Assembly (NCBI RefSeq): GCF_001315105.1
Contig: NZ_BAZR01000022.1
Span: 32,613-96,612, forward strand
From: Paenibacillus sp. JCM 10914
GTDB lineage: Bacteria > Bacillota > Bacilli > Paenibacillales > Paenibacillaceae
Reading direction: 5' to 3'
DNA length: 64,000 nucleotides
Part shown: positions 25,046 through 33,813 of the stretch, in pieces
Layout of the letters: the number at the start of each line of letters is the position of its first letter
Position numbering within the stretch: the first letter of the stretch is position 1
Made by a program: the position numbers and the translations under genes
The notes under the pieces: generated by a model
Told to the model about the DNA's origin: nothing
The model's input: the letters and a program-made list of their open reading frames with translations, nothing else
Database searches by the model: none

Positions 25046-25753
25046 TTGCAGCAGAATTCCATAATGGTTGAGCTAGATCATGTCACTAAGCGATTGGGGA
25101 GTATCACGGCTGTTCATAATGTTTCTCTTCGTCTACCAGACCAAGGTATTGTTGGATTGCTCGGGCTGAATGGCAGTGGCAAGACCACGCTTCTTAATTT
25201 GATTGCCGGCTTAATGCGTCCCACAGAAGGTCGTGTTACCTTAAATGGGTCTAAAGTTACGCGGCAATCGGGCAAGCACATTGCTTATGTGGCCGATGAT
25301 CAGTCTTTTTATGCTTTCTATACGATCCGGGAAACGATAGATTACGCCGAGAAGGTATATCCGGACTTCGTAAGGGAGGCGGCAGAAGAGATCGTTACTT
25401 TCCTGAATTTTGATATGAATCAGAAGGTGGGTCAACTGTCTAAGGGGAATAAAATGCGATTGAACACAGCCATCGCACTTGCACGCAGGGTACCGCTGCT
25501 GCTGTTGGATGAACCTTTATCCGGACTTGACCCGTTCGTAAGGGAAGAACTTCTGAAGATGTTTGTCCACTTCGGCGGGGTGTACCAGCAGACCATCGTT
25601 ATATCTTCGCACGAGGTGTCCGAGCTGGAGCCGTATCTTGACTATGTCATCTTCATGAAGGAAGGAAAGATGATGCATTATGCTTCAGCTGAGGAGATTC
25701 GGGAAGAGCGGGAACAAAGTATTTTAAATGTGATGAGGGAGTATTGTGTATGA
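25046..25753 (+). CDS. ABC transporter ATP-binding protein (YtrA-linked)
   Basis: A 235-aa ATPase with Walker A GLNGSGKT, a signature LSKGNKMRL, Walker B LLLLDEPLSGLDP and an H-loop SSHEVSE. The TTG start at 25046 is adjacent to the GntR stop and has AAGAAGGTGGGG upstream; an ATG six codons in is an alternative. Its end overlaps the permease start (ATGA at 25750-25753). With that single permease it forms a half-size exporter of the YtrB/CcmA-like type. Confidence 0.88.
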   Translation: MQQNSIMVELDHVTKRLGSITAVHNVSLRLPDQGIVGLLGLNGSGKTTLLNLIAGLMRPTEGRVTLNGSKVTRQSGKHIAYVADDQSFYAFYTIRETIDYAEKVYPDFVREAAEEIVTFLNFDMNQKVGQLSKGNKMRLNTAIALARRVPLLLLDEPLSGLDPFVREELLKMFVHFGGVYQQTIVISSHEVSELEPYLDYVIFMKEGKMMHYASAEEIREEREQSILNVMREYCV

Positions 25754-26535
25754 CATCTTGGATAACGTTGTTTATTAAAGAATTCAGAGCAGCTAGAATA
25801 TGGTTCTATTTCAATGTACTCGTCATCCTACTTGGCGCATCATCCCTATTCTTTCTCAATGAGACACAAATCTTACTCTATAGCCTGCTTGTCATGATAT
25901 TATTCCATGTCATCTATCTACCTGTCTGGGTAGTCTATTCCATATTCGTCGAATGGAAGAATAAGATGTTAACCCACTGGCTGAACCTGCCTCATTCAGG
26001 CTTAGTGCTTGTTACATCTAAGTTTGCCGCTGGAATTGCGATGATGATCATATCTCTATTAGTCTGTAACGGAGTATTGGCCTTGCTGTACAGTTACATT
26101 CTGGAAGCGAATAATGATGTGGTCATCCAAGCAGTCCATTGGTTTATCTCTGAATTTTGGGTTATTCTTCTCGGCACGATGATTATGGCTATTCTCTCAG
26201 GCAGTCAAGTCATGTGTGCGATCATTATCGGGAAGAGTGTCACCCGATTCCGATTGCTTCTGGTCGCAGGCTTTCTATTGATACCAGGTCTGTTTCAAGC
26301 GCTTTTTCATGAAACAGCAGGTTACTCCAAGTTAGTATCATGGGGAATGCTAACATCGGCTGTAACAGAGTGGATTCACCCTATTTTATTGAATCAGCAT
26401 GATATGGTTCATACGATAAATGTATTATCTGAACTGACTATTTTCTCGCTGGGAACCATGTTTGTGCAGCTTATTTATTCCATCATGCTCGTCTGGATTA
26501 GCAGTAGACTGGTGGATAGAGCGCTTCAAATCTAA
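25750..26535 (+). CDS. ABC transporter permease (YtrA-linked)
   Basis: A 261-aa membrane protein with six hydrophobic segments, beginning MTSWITLFIKEFRAARIWF. It was not matched to a named subfamily but has the ABC-2-like layout with an amphipathic start and paired helices. The ATG at 25750 is chosen because it overlaps the ATPase stop and follows GAGGGAG. It should form the membrane channel for the ATPase encoded immediately upstream. Confidence 0.82.
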   Translation: MTSWITLFIKEFRAARIWFYFNVLVILLGASSLFFLNETQILLYSLLVMILFHVIYLPVWVVYSIFVEWKNKMLTHWLNLPHSGLVLVTSKFAAGIAMMIISLLVCNGVLALLYSYILEANNDVVIQAVHWFISEFWVILLGTMIMAILSGSQVMCAIIIGKSVTRFRLLLVAGFLLIPGLFQALFHETAGYSKLVSWGMLTSAVTEWIHPILLNQHDMVHTINVLSELTIFSLGTMFVQLIYSIMLVWISSRLVDRALQI

Positions 26536-26569
26536 TGTTAAGCCAATCTAGGCAGAGGAGTGAAGCGAT

Positions 26570-27364
26570 ATTTATTCCCTCAATTACTCCAGCCCATGGA
26601 TCGTTTGCAAGAAGCCGAATCATAAGGCAGCGGCGCGCTTGATTTGTATACCCTATGCAGGCGGCAATGCTTCCGTTTATCATGAATGGGCGGATTTGTT
26701 TCCAGAGGAAATAGAAGTATTGGCGGTACAGCTGCCCGGGAGAGGGAGCCGATTTATTGAGGACAGATATACAGAGGTAGACAAGCTGATTCCCGCATTA
26801 TTGAAAGAGCTTGTCCCATTCACTGACAAACCGCTCATGTTATTTGGTTATAGTATGGGAGCCTTATTATGTTATGAACTCGCCCATCAGCTAGTGAAGC
26901 TGGAGACTGGAGCATTGCAGCATCTGTTTGTGTCCGCCTTCCGTGCACCCCAATTAGTCAGTGATCGAAAGGTGCTGCGGCACGAACTTCCAGCACATGA
27001 ACTGAAGCAGTTCTTTGGTAAGCTGAACGGAATACCTGCAGAGATTATGAATAACGATGAAGTAATGAACTTTATTCTGCCTATATTGAGGTCCGATATT
27101 CAATTGTGTGATACCTATACTTATCAAGAAAGACCGCCTCTTCCATGCGGAATTACAGCTTTTGGAGGCAGTGCGGATCCGGAAGTGAGCATCCATCAAC
27201 TGCAGGCATGGAAAGAGCAGACTGCAAGTGAATTCAGCTTGCACATGTTACCGGGTGATCACTTTTTCATTCATAGTCAACAGGAGTTGCTGATCGGATT
27301 ACTGACTCAGAGAATGCTGGAGCTCCGAGGACTTAAGGGGCATTTTGCAAGAAATGCTGAATAA
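26570..27364 (+). CDS. Type II thioesterase of NRPS clusters (GrsT/SrfD-like)
   Basis: An alpha/beta hydrolase that removes misprimed or stalled acyl groups from NRPS carrier proteins. Motifs seen are LICIPYAGGNASVYHEW, LPGRGSRF, GYSMGALLCYEL (nucleophile Ser), the Asp in FGGSADPEVS and PGDHFFIHS (catalytic His). The first legal start codon (TTG 26639) would delete the conserved SPWIVCKKPNHKAAAR segment encoded just upstream in the same frame. That segment and an AGAGGAG ribosome site at about 26554-26560 fit an ATT codon at 26570, so either a rare ATT start is used or the start has mutated. It is the last piece of the presumed NRPS cluster. Confidence 0.82.
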   Translation: MYSLNYSSPWIVCKKPNHKAAARLICIPYAGGNASVYHEWADLFPEEIEVLAVQLPGRGSRFIEDRYTEVDKLIPALLKELVPFTDKPLMLFGYSMGALLCYELAHQLVKLETGALQHLFVSAFRAPQLVSDRKVLRHELPAHELKQFFGKLNGIPAEIMNNDEVMNFILPILRSDIQLCDTYTYQERPPLPCGITAFGGSADPEVSIHQLQAWKEQTASEFSLHMLPGDHFFIHSQQELLIGLLTQRMLELRGLKGHFARNAE

Positions 27365-27443
27365 TAGATCGCTTAATGAGACATCATTTCGAGAATCGTT
27401 AAATCAAATATTCGCTAATCGTTAATCCCTACATACAACAAAA

Positions 27444-27486
27444 GCCACCCCCAAAGCCTACGACAAACGTAGTCTTTGGGGGTGGC
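27444..27486. terminator. Strong bidirectional terminator
   Basis: A 19-bp stem (27444-27462 with 27468-27486, one mismatch) with loop ACAAA separates the thioesterase from the convergent permease gene. Confidence 0.9.
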
Positions 27487-27529
27487 CCCGTTTAGCTTAC
27501 ATACAACTCCAATTACCTCGCCTTACAAC

Positions 27530-28900
27530 CTACTTCGCACTAGGCAGCAGCTTGTTCAGCAGAATCGCTGCCAGCGCAGCGGCCAGGATTGGAGAACCGA
27601 ACAGGTATTGCACGAAGTTAGGCAAGGTGTACAGGAAATCTTTAGGGATGAGCACCAGTGCCAACGTTATAATCATCGGGATGGCGATAATGTACATTTC
27701 TTTTTCGCCGATACTTTCGTTCTTCATGACCTGGATCCCGTTGATCGCAATGATGCCGCAGACGATGGCGAACACACCGCCGATGACGGCCGTCGGGATC
27801 GAGGAGATCAGCGCGGCCAATTTGCCCGAACATCCGAAGAGGACGAACCATCCGCCTACTGCTAGGAAGACTCTGCGACTTGCCACACCGGTAATGGAGA
27901 TGATGCCTGCATTCGTGGAATAGCCGGTGACGGGCGTCGAGCCAAGTCCCGAAGCGATCAAGCAGCTGAGGCCTTCGCCGATGACGCCGCGATTAATGTT
28001 CTTGTCCGTCAGCGGTTTATCGATGACGTTGCTGATGGCAAACCAGGTACCGGTCGTTTCAGCCAGCAGCACGAGATAAATGATGACCATGGTGATGATC
28101 GCCGACAAGTCGAACGAGAAGCCAAAATCCTTAAACGGAATCTGCGGCATACTGAACCAGTTGGCGCTTGCGACGGCACTAAAATCCAGCACGCCCATGG
28201 CATTCGCCGAGAAGCATCCGATGATCAGCGCGATGATGACGGACGTGATGCGGAAGATCGCGCCTTTTGTGCCGAACACCGATCCCAGGATGACGAACAG
28301 AATCAAGGAAGCGGCCGAGATGAGGGCGAGCAACACGTTCTGATTGATGGTGGCGTCCGTGGCGCCGTAAACGTTGTCCCGGATGGCGACAGGCAGCAAG
28401 GATAGACCGACGATGAAGATAATCGTGCCCCCGACAATCGGCGGGATGAAGGACTTCACGATTTTGTTGAACACGCCCGTATATCCCAAGATCACGACGA
28501 GGACCGCGCCCACGACGCTCGCTCCGAGTACGGAGCTCCAGCCCATCTCTCCGCCGCCGCTGGCGGCATAAATCGCGACGATCGCGCCGAGCGGAACATA
28601 GGATGGACCTTGGGCCATTGGCAGCTTCATGCAAAAATACGTCTGCACGATCGTGGCCAGTCCGGCCGCAATGAACGTGGATTGAATGAGCGCGCTGGAC
28701 TGGTCGGCCGACAAGCCGATCAACATCGCGATCAGGAACGGAACGACGTAGACGTCCATTGCTACGACATGCTGTAAACCTAAGATAGCAGACTTTCCGA
28801 TGGATATTTTGCCGTCTGGCGGGACCGTTAAATGTGGCGACGGTGATGGCGTGTGCGCGTCATGTTGCTGGATGTTTTCTGTTTTCACTAGGATGGACAC
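27530..28900 (-). CDS. NCS2-family uracil/xanthine-type permease
   Basis: A 456-aa transporter with about twelve membrane segments. Family hallmarks are LQHVVAMDVYVVPFL in the first helix, QSTFIAAGLATIVQTYF, the QGPSYVPLG substrate loop and AETTGTWFAISN. The adjacent guanine deaminase, transcribed in the same direction with 32 bases between, points to a purine such as guanine, xanthine or uric acid as cargo. The start GTG at 28900 is used, but a GTG at 28888 with GAGG upstream is equally possible. No purine riboswitch was found in the leader. It is the second gene of the guaD operon. Confidence 0.88.
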   Translation of the reverse strand: MSILVKTENIQQHDAHTPSPSPHLTVPPDGKISIGKSAILGLQHVVAMDVYVVPFLIAMLIGLSADQSSALIQSTFIAAGLATIVQTYFCMKLPMAQGPSYVPLGAIVAIYAASGGGEMGWSSVLGASVVGAVLVVILGYTGVFNKIVKSFIPPIVGGTIIFIVGLSLLPVAIRDNVYGATDATINQNVLLALISAASLILFVILGSVFGTKGAIFRITSVIIALIIGCFSANAMGVLDFSAVASANWFSMPQIPFKDFGFSFDLSAIITMVIIYLVLLAETTGTWFAISNVIDKPLTDKNINRGVIGEGLSCLIASGLGSTPVTGYSTNAGIISITGVASRRVFLAVGGWFVLFGCSGKLAALISSIPTAVIGGVFAIVCGIIAINGIQVMKNESIGEKEMYIIAIPMIITLALVLIPKDFLYTLPNFVQYLFGSPILAAALAAILLNKLLPSAK

Positions 28901-28932
28901 CTCGAATTATTGGATTGGTTGTGATCTATATC

Positions 28933-30297
28933 TTAACGGGAATGCACTTGTTCCCCTTGTACCCATACCTCGCGGATATGCTCCGGTCTTGCCAGATACA
29001 TGATCTTCTGAAAAACATCCTGCAAATCCTCATGCTCATCAAAAATCGGCAGCTTGGCGGACGGCACCCTAGTATCAATCGCCTGCACGTCCCACGCGTA
29101 TTGTTCTTGAATGCGTCCGATCGGCAGGCTTAGGCTTTCACCACCCCCGGCGGTTGCCAGGTAGAACGCTTCATGGATTGTAATGCGAGCGTCCTTAACG
29201 CCACGGGTTTCCGCAGACAGGGCCGTGTTCACGCCGTCTTCCAGCATTCTGGAAGAGATGACGGCTTGCCGGATGTTATCGAAGAGACTCGGCGAGAAGC
29301 CGCCGGATATATCGGAACCGAGGCCAATCTCGACATCTTTGGCATGGAGATGAGCAACCGGGAGGACGCTATTGGCAAAATAGGCGTTGGAGATCGGGCA
29401 ATGCGCGATCGCGGTGCCGGTCTCTGCAAACAATTCCGCATCTGAATCTTCGAGGAAATTGCAGTGCGCCATGACCGATTTGTCGCGCAGCAGGCCAAAA
29501 TCATGCAGGGCAAACGCATCGTTTTTCTGGAATCGATCTTTAACATGCCCGTGCGCCCAGTCGCTTTCGCTGCAGTGGGATTGCACGTACGTGTCATATT
29601 TGGCCGCCAGCTCGCCCAAGCCTCGCAGACCTTCATCGGTACAACTTGGAATGAATCTCGGTGTGACGACCGGATATACGCCTTGTTTCGTGGTCTTCGC
29701 CAATTCCTGTACAGCGATAATGAACTCTTCCGTGTCGGCTAAGGCCGTGGGGGTATCCGCGTCGCGGTAGAAATCCGGATTCTGTGCGGGATCGTCCATG
29801 ACGACTTTGCCCACCAGCCCGCGCTGGCCTTTACTTGCGCAGATTTCGGCTAACCGCAAGCTGGCTTCTTTATGCACCGTGGCAAAATAGAGCGCGGTCG
29901 TCGTTCCGTTGGCGAGCAGGGTGCTCACCACGTCCTCGTACACTTGTTGCGCAAAATCGAGATCAGAGAATTTCGATTCGAGCGGAAAGGTATAGGTGTT
30001 GAGCCAATCATAGAGCGGAATGTCCAGCGCGGTGCCGGATTGTGCCCACTGCGGGGCATGCACATGCAAATCGACAAAGCCAGGCAAGAAAAACTGTCCT
30101 TCTTCTAATCGATGAAAGTTATCGCTGCCTTGATACGTATCGAGCAAGGATTGATAGTCGGCGTCTTCCGGCGCCACGATCCGCTCAATCATGCCGTCTG
30201 CATTGATACAATACAGATAGTCTCTTAATATTTGAATTTCCGTGGGAGATTTACTTGAAAAGGATGTACCTTGAAACAATTGCATATATTTACTCAT
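28933..30297 (-). CDS. guaD: Guanine deaminase
   Basis: A 454-aa metal-dependent amidohydrolase that converts guanine to xanthine and ammonia. Metal and substrate motifs are LPGFVDLHVHAPQWAQ (HxH at about residue 78), TTTALYFAT, VQSHCSESDW, VMAHCNFL, AHCPISNAYF and GLGSDISGG (metal Asp). Length and motif order match the GuaD family rather than the short CDA-like guanine deaminase of B. subtilis. The ATG follows AAGGCGG by six bases. Together with the NCS2 permease it forms a two-gene purine salvage or catabolic operon. Confidence 0.93.
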   Translation of the reverse strand: MSKYMQLFQGTSFSSKSPTEIQILRDYLYCINADGMIERIVAPEDADYQSLLDTYQGSDNFHRLEEGQFFLPGFVDLHVHAPQWAQSGTALDIPLYDWLNTYTFPLESKFSDLDFAQQVYEDVVSTLLANGTTTALYFATVHKEASLRLAEICASKGQRGLVGKVVMDDPAQNPDFYRDADTPTALADTEEFIIAVQELAKTTKQGVYPVVTPRFIPSCTDEGLRGLGELAAKYDTYVQSHCSESDWAHGHVKDRFQKNDAFALHDFGLLRDKSVMAHCNFLEDSDAELFAETGTAIAHCPISNAYFANSVLPVAHLHAKDVEIGLGSDISGGFSPSLFDNIRQAVISSRMLEDGVNTALSAETRGVKDARITIHEAFYLATAGGGESLSLPIGRIQEQYAWDVQAIDTRVPSAKLPIFDEHEDLQDVFQKIMYLARPEHIREVWVQGEQVHSR

Positions 30298-30490
30298 GTT
30301 TACCGCCTTAATGTTCGTTTTTAGGAATGCTTTTGTTATTATAGTCCGTCAAAAAGGATAAGTCTATAGTTTAAAAGCGAACAAATGCAGCCTTTAGTAG
30401 AATTGGACAATAACTGCCAATTCACGAGAGTGAGTGATAAGAATTACTTGTTAGAGGGCCGGATGTCGTGATGCGATGGGAGAACTCATT

Positions 30491-30520
30491 TTGCAAAAAA
30501 GTCGTTAGAGAGAATACAAT
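30491..30520 (+). promoter_or_regulatory. Candidate sigma-A promoter
   Basis: TTGCAA, 18 bases, TACAAT lie about 40 bases ahead of the small membrane protein gene. Confidence 0.5.
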
Positions 30521-30558
30521 ATACAATAGGGGTAAGTCCGTTAAAAGGGGTTATACAG

Positions 30559-30873
30559 ATGATCGGTTTGATTGCCATTGTATTTGGCATGCTAGGAACG
30601 TTTGTTACGTTTAATTGGTTATTTGGACTCGTATACTTGCTTAGCAGATCGGCAGGCAACAGATTTTACCGCTGGGCTGTACATGATTTGGAGTTCTTGA
30701 TGGTGTTGTCCTTTCCGTTGCTTGGACTAACCCAGTATGTAGCGAGTAAAGCGTATGGGCGATTCAATTGGTTTACAGCTCGGATCATGCTTATCTGCTA
30801 TTTGGTAGCTTTGATTATTCTAATCGTTGTTTTGTTTAGTTTGTTTGGTTATTTCGCGGATATGAAGTCATGA
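30559..30873 (+). CDS. Small three-helix membrane protein, unknown function
   Basis: A 104-aa protein with hydrophobic helices at about residues 2-29, 42-60 and 72-98 and a basic loop (SRSAGNRFYRWA). It was not recognised as a known family. AAAAGGGG upstream supports the ATG. The lipoprotein gene follows 27 bases later, so the two are probably cotranscribed from the promoter at 30491-30520. Its role is unknown. Confidence 0.7.
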   Translation: MIGLIAIVFGMLGTFVTFNWLFGLVYLLSRSAGNRFYRWAVHDLEFLMVLSFPLLGLTQYVASKAYGRFNWFTARIMLICYLVALIILIVVLFSLFGYFADMKS

Positions 30874-30900
30874 GTTCGGGCTTAGCACAGGAGGTGGAGT

Positions 30901-31419
30901 ATGAAGGGTTTTCTTTATTGCCTAGTGTTGACTGGAATCGTGATAAGCATGGCAGCATGTGGAAGTTTCTCAAACCGTAATGAGGTTTCTCAGCAAATGA
31001 CTGTAATAAAGGAGCAAACAACAACACAAGAGAACCATGAGCAGGCATCCGCAACTTATCTGCATAACCCTCAATATATTGATGAAAGCCAATATCGAGG
31101 GGAAGAGCTAGAGATTGTTCAAACATTAAATAAAATGATGAGGAGTACCTTATCTGGAAATGTTGAGGGATATCAAAGTGTATTAACGAAAGATAACGAT
31201 CAACAGACGAATACAAGTGAATATCTCAAGTTGTTCAAAATAACGTATTTAGCGGATCCTACCTTCTACGATGGACCATCTGAATATGTTTCAGATATGG
31301 AAGTAGGAGTCGAGGAGGAAATTTATCACCCTGAAACCAATATGCATTATTTCGGTAATGTTATTTATTTGTTTTTCAAAGAAGATGGCAAGTGGATGAT
31401 AGGCGAAAGAAAAGGTTAA
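30901..31419 (+). CDS. Lipoprotein of unknown function
   Basis: A 172-aa protein with a lipoprotein signal peptide (MKGFLYCLVLTGIVISMAAC, Cys20 as the lipidation site). A polar Gln/Thr-rich linker follows, then a small globular domain from residue about 55 (YIDESQYRGEELEIVQTLNKM) to WMIGERKG. The fold reads like an NTF2-like or SnoaL-like domain because of the terminal FKEDGKWMIGE pattern, but this is tentative. GGAGGTGG precedes the start. Its neighbours do not reveal a function. Confidence 0.75.
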   Translation: MKGFLYCLVLTGIVISMAACGSFSNRNEVSQQMTVIKEQTTTQENHEQASATYLHNPQYIDESQYRGEELEIVQTLNKMMRSTLSGNVEGYQSVLTKDNDQQTNTSEYLKLFKITYLADPTFYDGPSEYVSDMEVGVEEEIYHPETNMHYFGNVIYLFFKEDGKWMIGERKG

Positions 31420-31525
31420 ACATTGAACCATTTTTCATCATACTTCTTCATTCATATGCACAAATTAAGTTACAATACGATTTTAGCCGGACAGCATAAC
31501 ACAAGCCCGATGGAGAGGACATGAC

Positions 31526-32557
31526 ATGTATCAGTTATCCGAGGCATTAGCACAAGAGATTGTGGATCGCATGATGAATGACATTCCCTATAATATCAAC
31601 ATTATGAACGATCAAGGCGTAATTATCGGCAGCGGCAACTCCGGTCGAATCGGCACGGAGCATCGCGGAGCGATCAAGGCCCTTGAGAGTGGAGAGATGG
31701 TGGAGGTATGGGAAGATCAACGTTATGAGAAGAAAGGGACGAATGAGCCGATCGTCATTAATCAAGTACGTGTGGGGGTCATCGGCATCTCGGGTAACCC
31801 GGAGGAGGTTCGGCCTTTCTGTAATATCGTAAGAACGACCGTTGTGCTGCTGATTGAACAGCGGATGGCGCTGGAGTCGATGCACAGTGAAGCGAACCGC
31901 AAGAAGGCTTTCCTGGAGGTTCTACTGCATCATCAAGGGATTTATACGCAAAAGCTGCAGAAAAAAGCGATCGCCTACAACATCGACTTGCTGCTTCCCA
32001 CCACGATTCTGTACATCGAACATGCAGGCATGAATACCGAAATGTCCAATCTGCTTCTGATGTTCCCCTCTTTTATCCTTGAGGCGGATATCTGCATGAT
32101 TCTCGTCCAGGATGCGAAAGAGATCAAGAAGGTCGTCAAGCAACTGCTGCAAAGTCAGCCCCTGCTGAGGATCAGCGTCTCACGGCATGGAGCTCATATC
32201 GCAGACGGCTATTATCAGTCGAAATCCGCCATGAGAATTGGCCGGGCCCTGCAGCTTCCCGAGAAGATCATTCTGTACGACCAGGTGGAGTTCTTGGTGA
32301 AATTAAGCGAGTCGGAGCTTGGTACCGAACATCATATCATGAAATTGGAGGATAAAGATTCCGTCGATCTGCTAGAGACGCTGCGGGTGTTTATTCACAA
32401 CAACGGCAGTATGTCTGACACATCGGCAGAGCTGAACATCCACAGGAACACGCTCCAATACCGACTGAGGCGAATCCATGACTTGACGGGCAAGGACCCG
32501 AGAAATACGCTCGACCTATTTGAGCTGACTCACGGATTGTTAAAGCTATATAAATAA
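31526..32557 (+). CDS. CdaR-family sugar-diacid/glycerate regulator
   Basis: This 343-aa regulator has the N-terminal sugar-diacid recognition domain (about residues 4-135; MYQLSEALAQEIVDRMM, IGSGNSGRIGTEHRGAIKAL, QVRVGVIGISG). A middle linker follows, then a C-terminal PucR-type helix-turn-helix (about 285-340; LLETLRVFIHNNGSMSDTS and LNIHRNTLQYRLRRIHDLTG). In E. coli CdaR activates glycerate/glucarate genes. Here it converges on glycerate kinase and a GntP permease, which are the obvious targets. A start ATG with GGAGAGG upstream is clear. The effector is probably glycerate or a related acid. Confidence 0.9.
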   Translation: MYQLSEALAQEIVDRMMNDIPYNINIMNDQGVIIGSGNSGRIGTEHRGAIKALESGEMVEVWEDQRYEKKGTNEPIVINQVRVGVIGISGNPEEVRPFCNIVRTTVVLLIEQRMALESMHSEANRKKAFLEVLLHHQGIYTQKLQKKAIAYNIDLLLPTTILYIEHAGMNTEMSNLLLMFPSFILEADICMILVQDAKEIKKVVKQLLQSQPLLRISVSRHGAHIADGYYQSKSAMRIGRALQLPEKIILYDQVEFLVKLSESELGTEHHIMKLEDKDSVDLLETLRVFIHNNGSMSDTSAELNIHRNTLQYRLRRIHDLTGKDPRNTLDLFELTHGLLKLYK

Positions 32558-32590
32558 GCATCGTTACACTGCCCATATCTCCGTAAAAAA

Positions 32591-32626
32591 AGCACGCACA
32601 GCGATATGCTTAACGCTGTGCGTGCT
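32591..32626. terminator. Bidirectional terminator
   Basis: AGCACGCACAGCG (32591-32603) and CGCTGTGCGTGCT (32614-32626) form a perfect 13-bp stem between the convergent CdaR and glycerate kinase genes. Confidence 0.9.
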
Positions 32627-32635
32627 TGCCATTTC

Positions 32636-33772
32636 TTATAGCTTTAAGAGCCGTCCGATGTTCTCGCAGGTTCTCGCCACGTTTGTCGGGCCGTCGGCTA
32701 GCAACTGCTCGATGGCCGCTGCACCAGGCACGATCCCGAAGATGGCATCAATGCCTTCTTCGTGCAACACCTCAGCGCCTTCGCCGATATAACCTGCCAG
32801 TGCGATCACTTTCTTGCTCTCCAGCTTTGCTGCCTTAGCCACGCCATACGGCGTCTTTCCGAATTTCGTCTGAAAATCCATGCCGCCTTCACCGGTGAAA
32901 CAGTAATCGGCATCGGCCAGCTTGTTGCGAAGCCCGGTATACTCGATCACAATGTCGATCCCGCGCTGCAGCGTGGCCTGGGTGAAGATCAGCAGACCCG
33001 CCCCCAGGCCGCCAGCCGCGCCGGCGCCGGGAATGTCGCGAATGTCTTTGCCCAACTGTTCCTTGACCACGTCCGCATAGTTCTCCAGATTGGCGTCCAG
33101 CGCGAGCACCATCTCCGGCGTCGCCCCTTTTTGCGGTCCGAACACATGCGATGCACCGGTCTCTCCGCACAGTGGGTTGGTCACGTCGCAAGCGACGATG
33201 ATTTGTACGTCGGCCAGCCGTGGATCGAGCCCGCTAATGTCGATCGAAGCCAGTCTGCCGAGGCTTCCACCGCCGCGCGGAAGCGCGCTGCCCTTCGCAT
33301 CCAGAAACTTCGCGCCCAGCGCCTCCGCCATACCGGCGCCGCCGTCATTGGTGGCGCTGCCGCCAATGCCGATGATGATCTTCTTGATGCCTTGATCCAG
33401 GCATTCCTTGATCAACTGGCCCGTGCCGTACGTCGTCGTAACCAGCGGATTCTTCGTTTCCTTGGTCACCAGATGAATGCCGCTCGCAGAAGCCATTTCG
33501 ATGGCAGCGGTCACGCCGTCACCCATCATGCCGTATTTGGCCGTAACGACCTGGCCTAATGGACCGATGACCTCTTTTTCAACCAATTGGCCGCTTGTTG
33601 CATCCACAAGAGATTGAACCGTTCCTTCGCCGCCGTCCGCCATGGGCACATGCACATAATTCGCCTCCGGAAAGGCTTTACGCAGACCTGCCTCCATCGC
33701 GATGCAGACTTCCTTCGCCGTCATGCTTTCTTTAAAAGAATCGGGCGCAAGCAAAAATGTAGGTTGTTTCAT
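32636..33772 (-). CDS. Glycerate kinase (GlxK/GarK family)
   Basis: A 378-aa enzyme that phosphorylates D-glycerate to a phosphoglycerate entering glycolysis. It shows the family start LLAPDSFKESMTAKEV, the MADGGEGTVQSL loop, GIGGSATNDGGAGMAEALG, the FGPQKGAT motif and FTGEGGMDFQTKFGK. The ATG at 33772 has GAGG eight bases upstream; a GTG three codons earlier is less likely. It lies 40 bases after the GntP permease gene in the same direction, so uptake and phosphorylation are encoded together under the neighbouring CdaR. Confidence 0.93.
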   Translation of the reverse strand: MKQPTFLLAPDSFKESMTAKEVCIAMEAGLRKAFPEANYVHVPMADGGEGTVQSLVDATSGQLVEKEVIGPLGQVVTAKYGMMGDGVTAAIEMASASGIHLVTKETKNPLVTTTYGTGQLIKECLDQGIKKIIIGIGGSATNDGGAGMAEALGAKFLDAKGSALPRGGGSLGRLASIDISGLDPRLADVQIIVACDVTNPLCGETGASHVFGPQKGATPEMVLALDANLENYADVVKEQLGKDIRDIPGAGAAGGLGAGLLIFTQATLQRGIDIVIEYTGLRNKLADADYCFTGEGGMDFQTKFGKTPYGVAKAAKLESKKVIALAGYIGEGAEVLHEEGIDAIFGIVPGAAAIEQLLADGPTNVARTCENIGRLLKL

Positions 33773-33813
33773 CCCTCTCACCTCATAAGTTCATTATTGG
33801 ATTGGATCATAGC

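Noticed and set aside
30298..30558. Purine riboswitch upstream of guaD
   Set aside because: The leader lacks the conserved TATA...GGG core and the three-stem layout; only promoter-like AT-rich sequence is seen.
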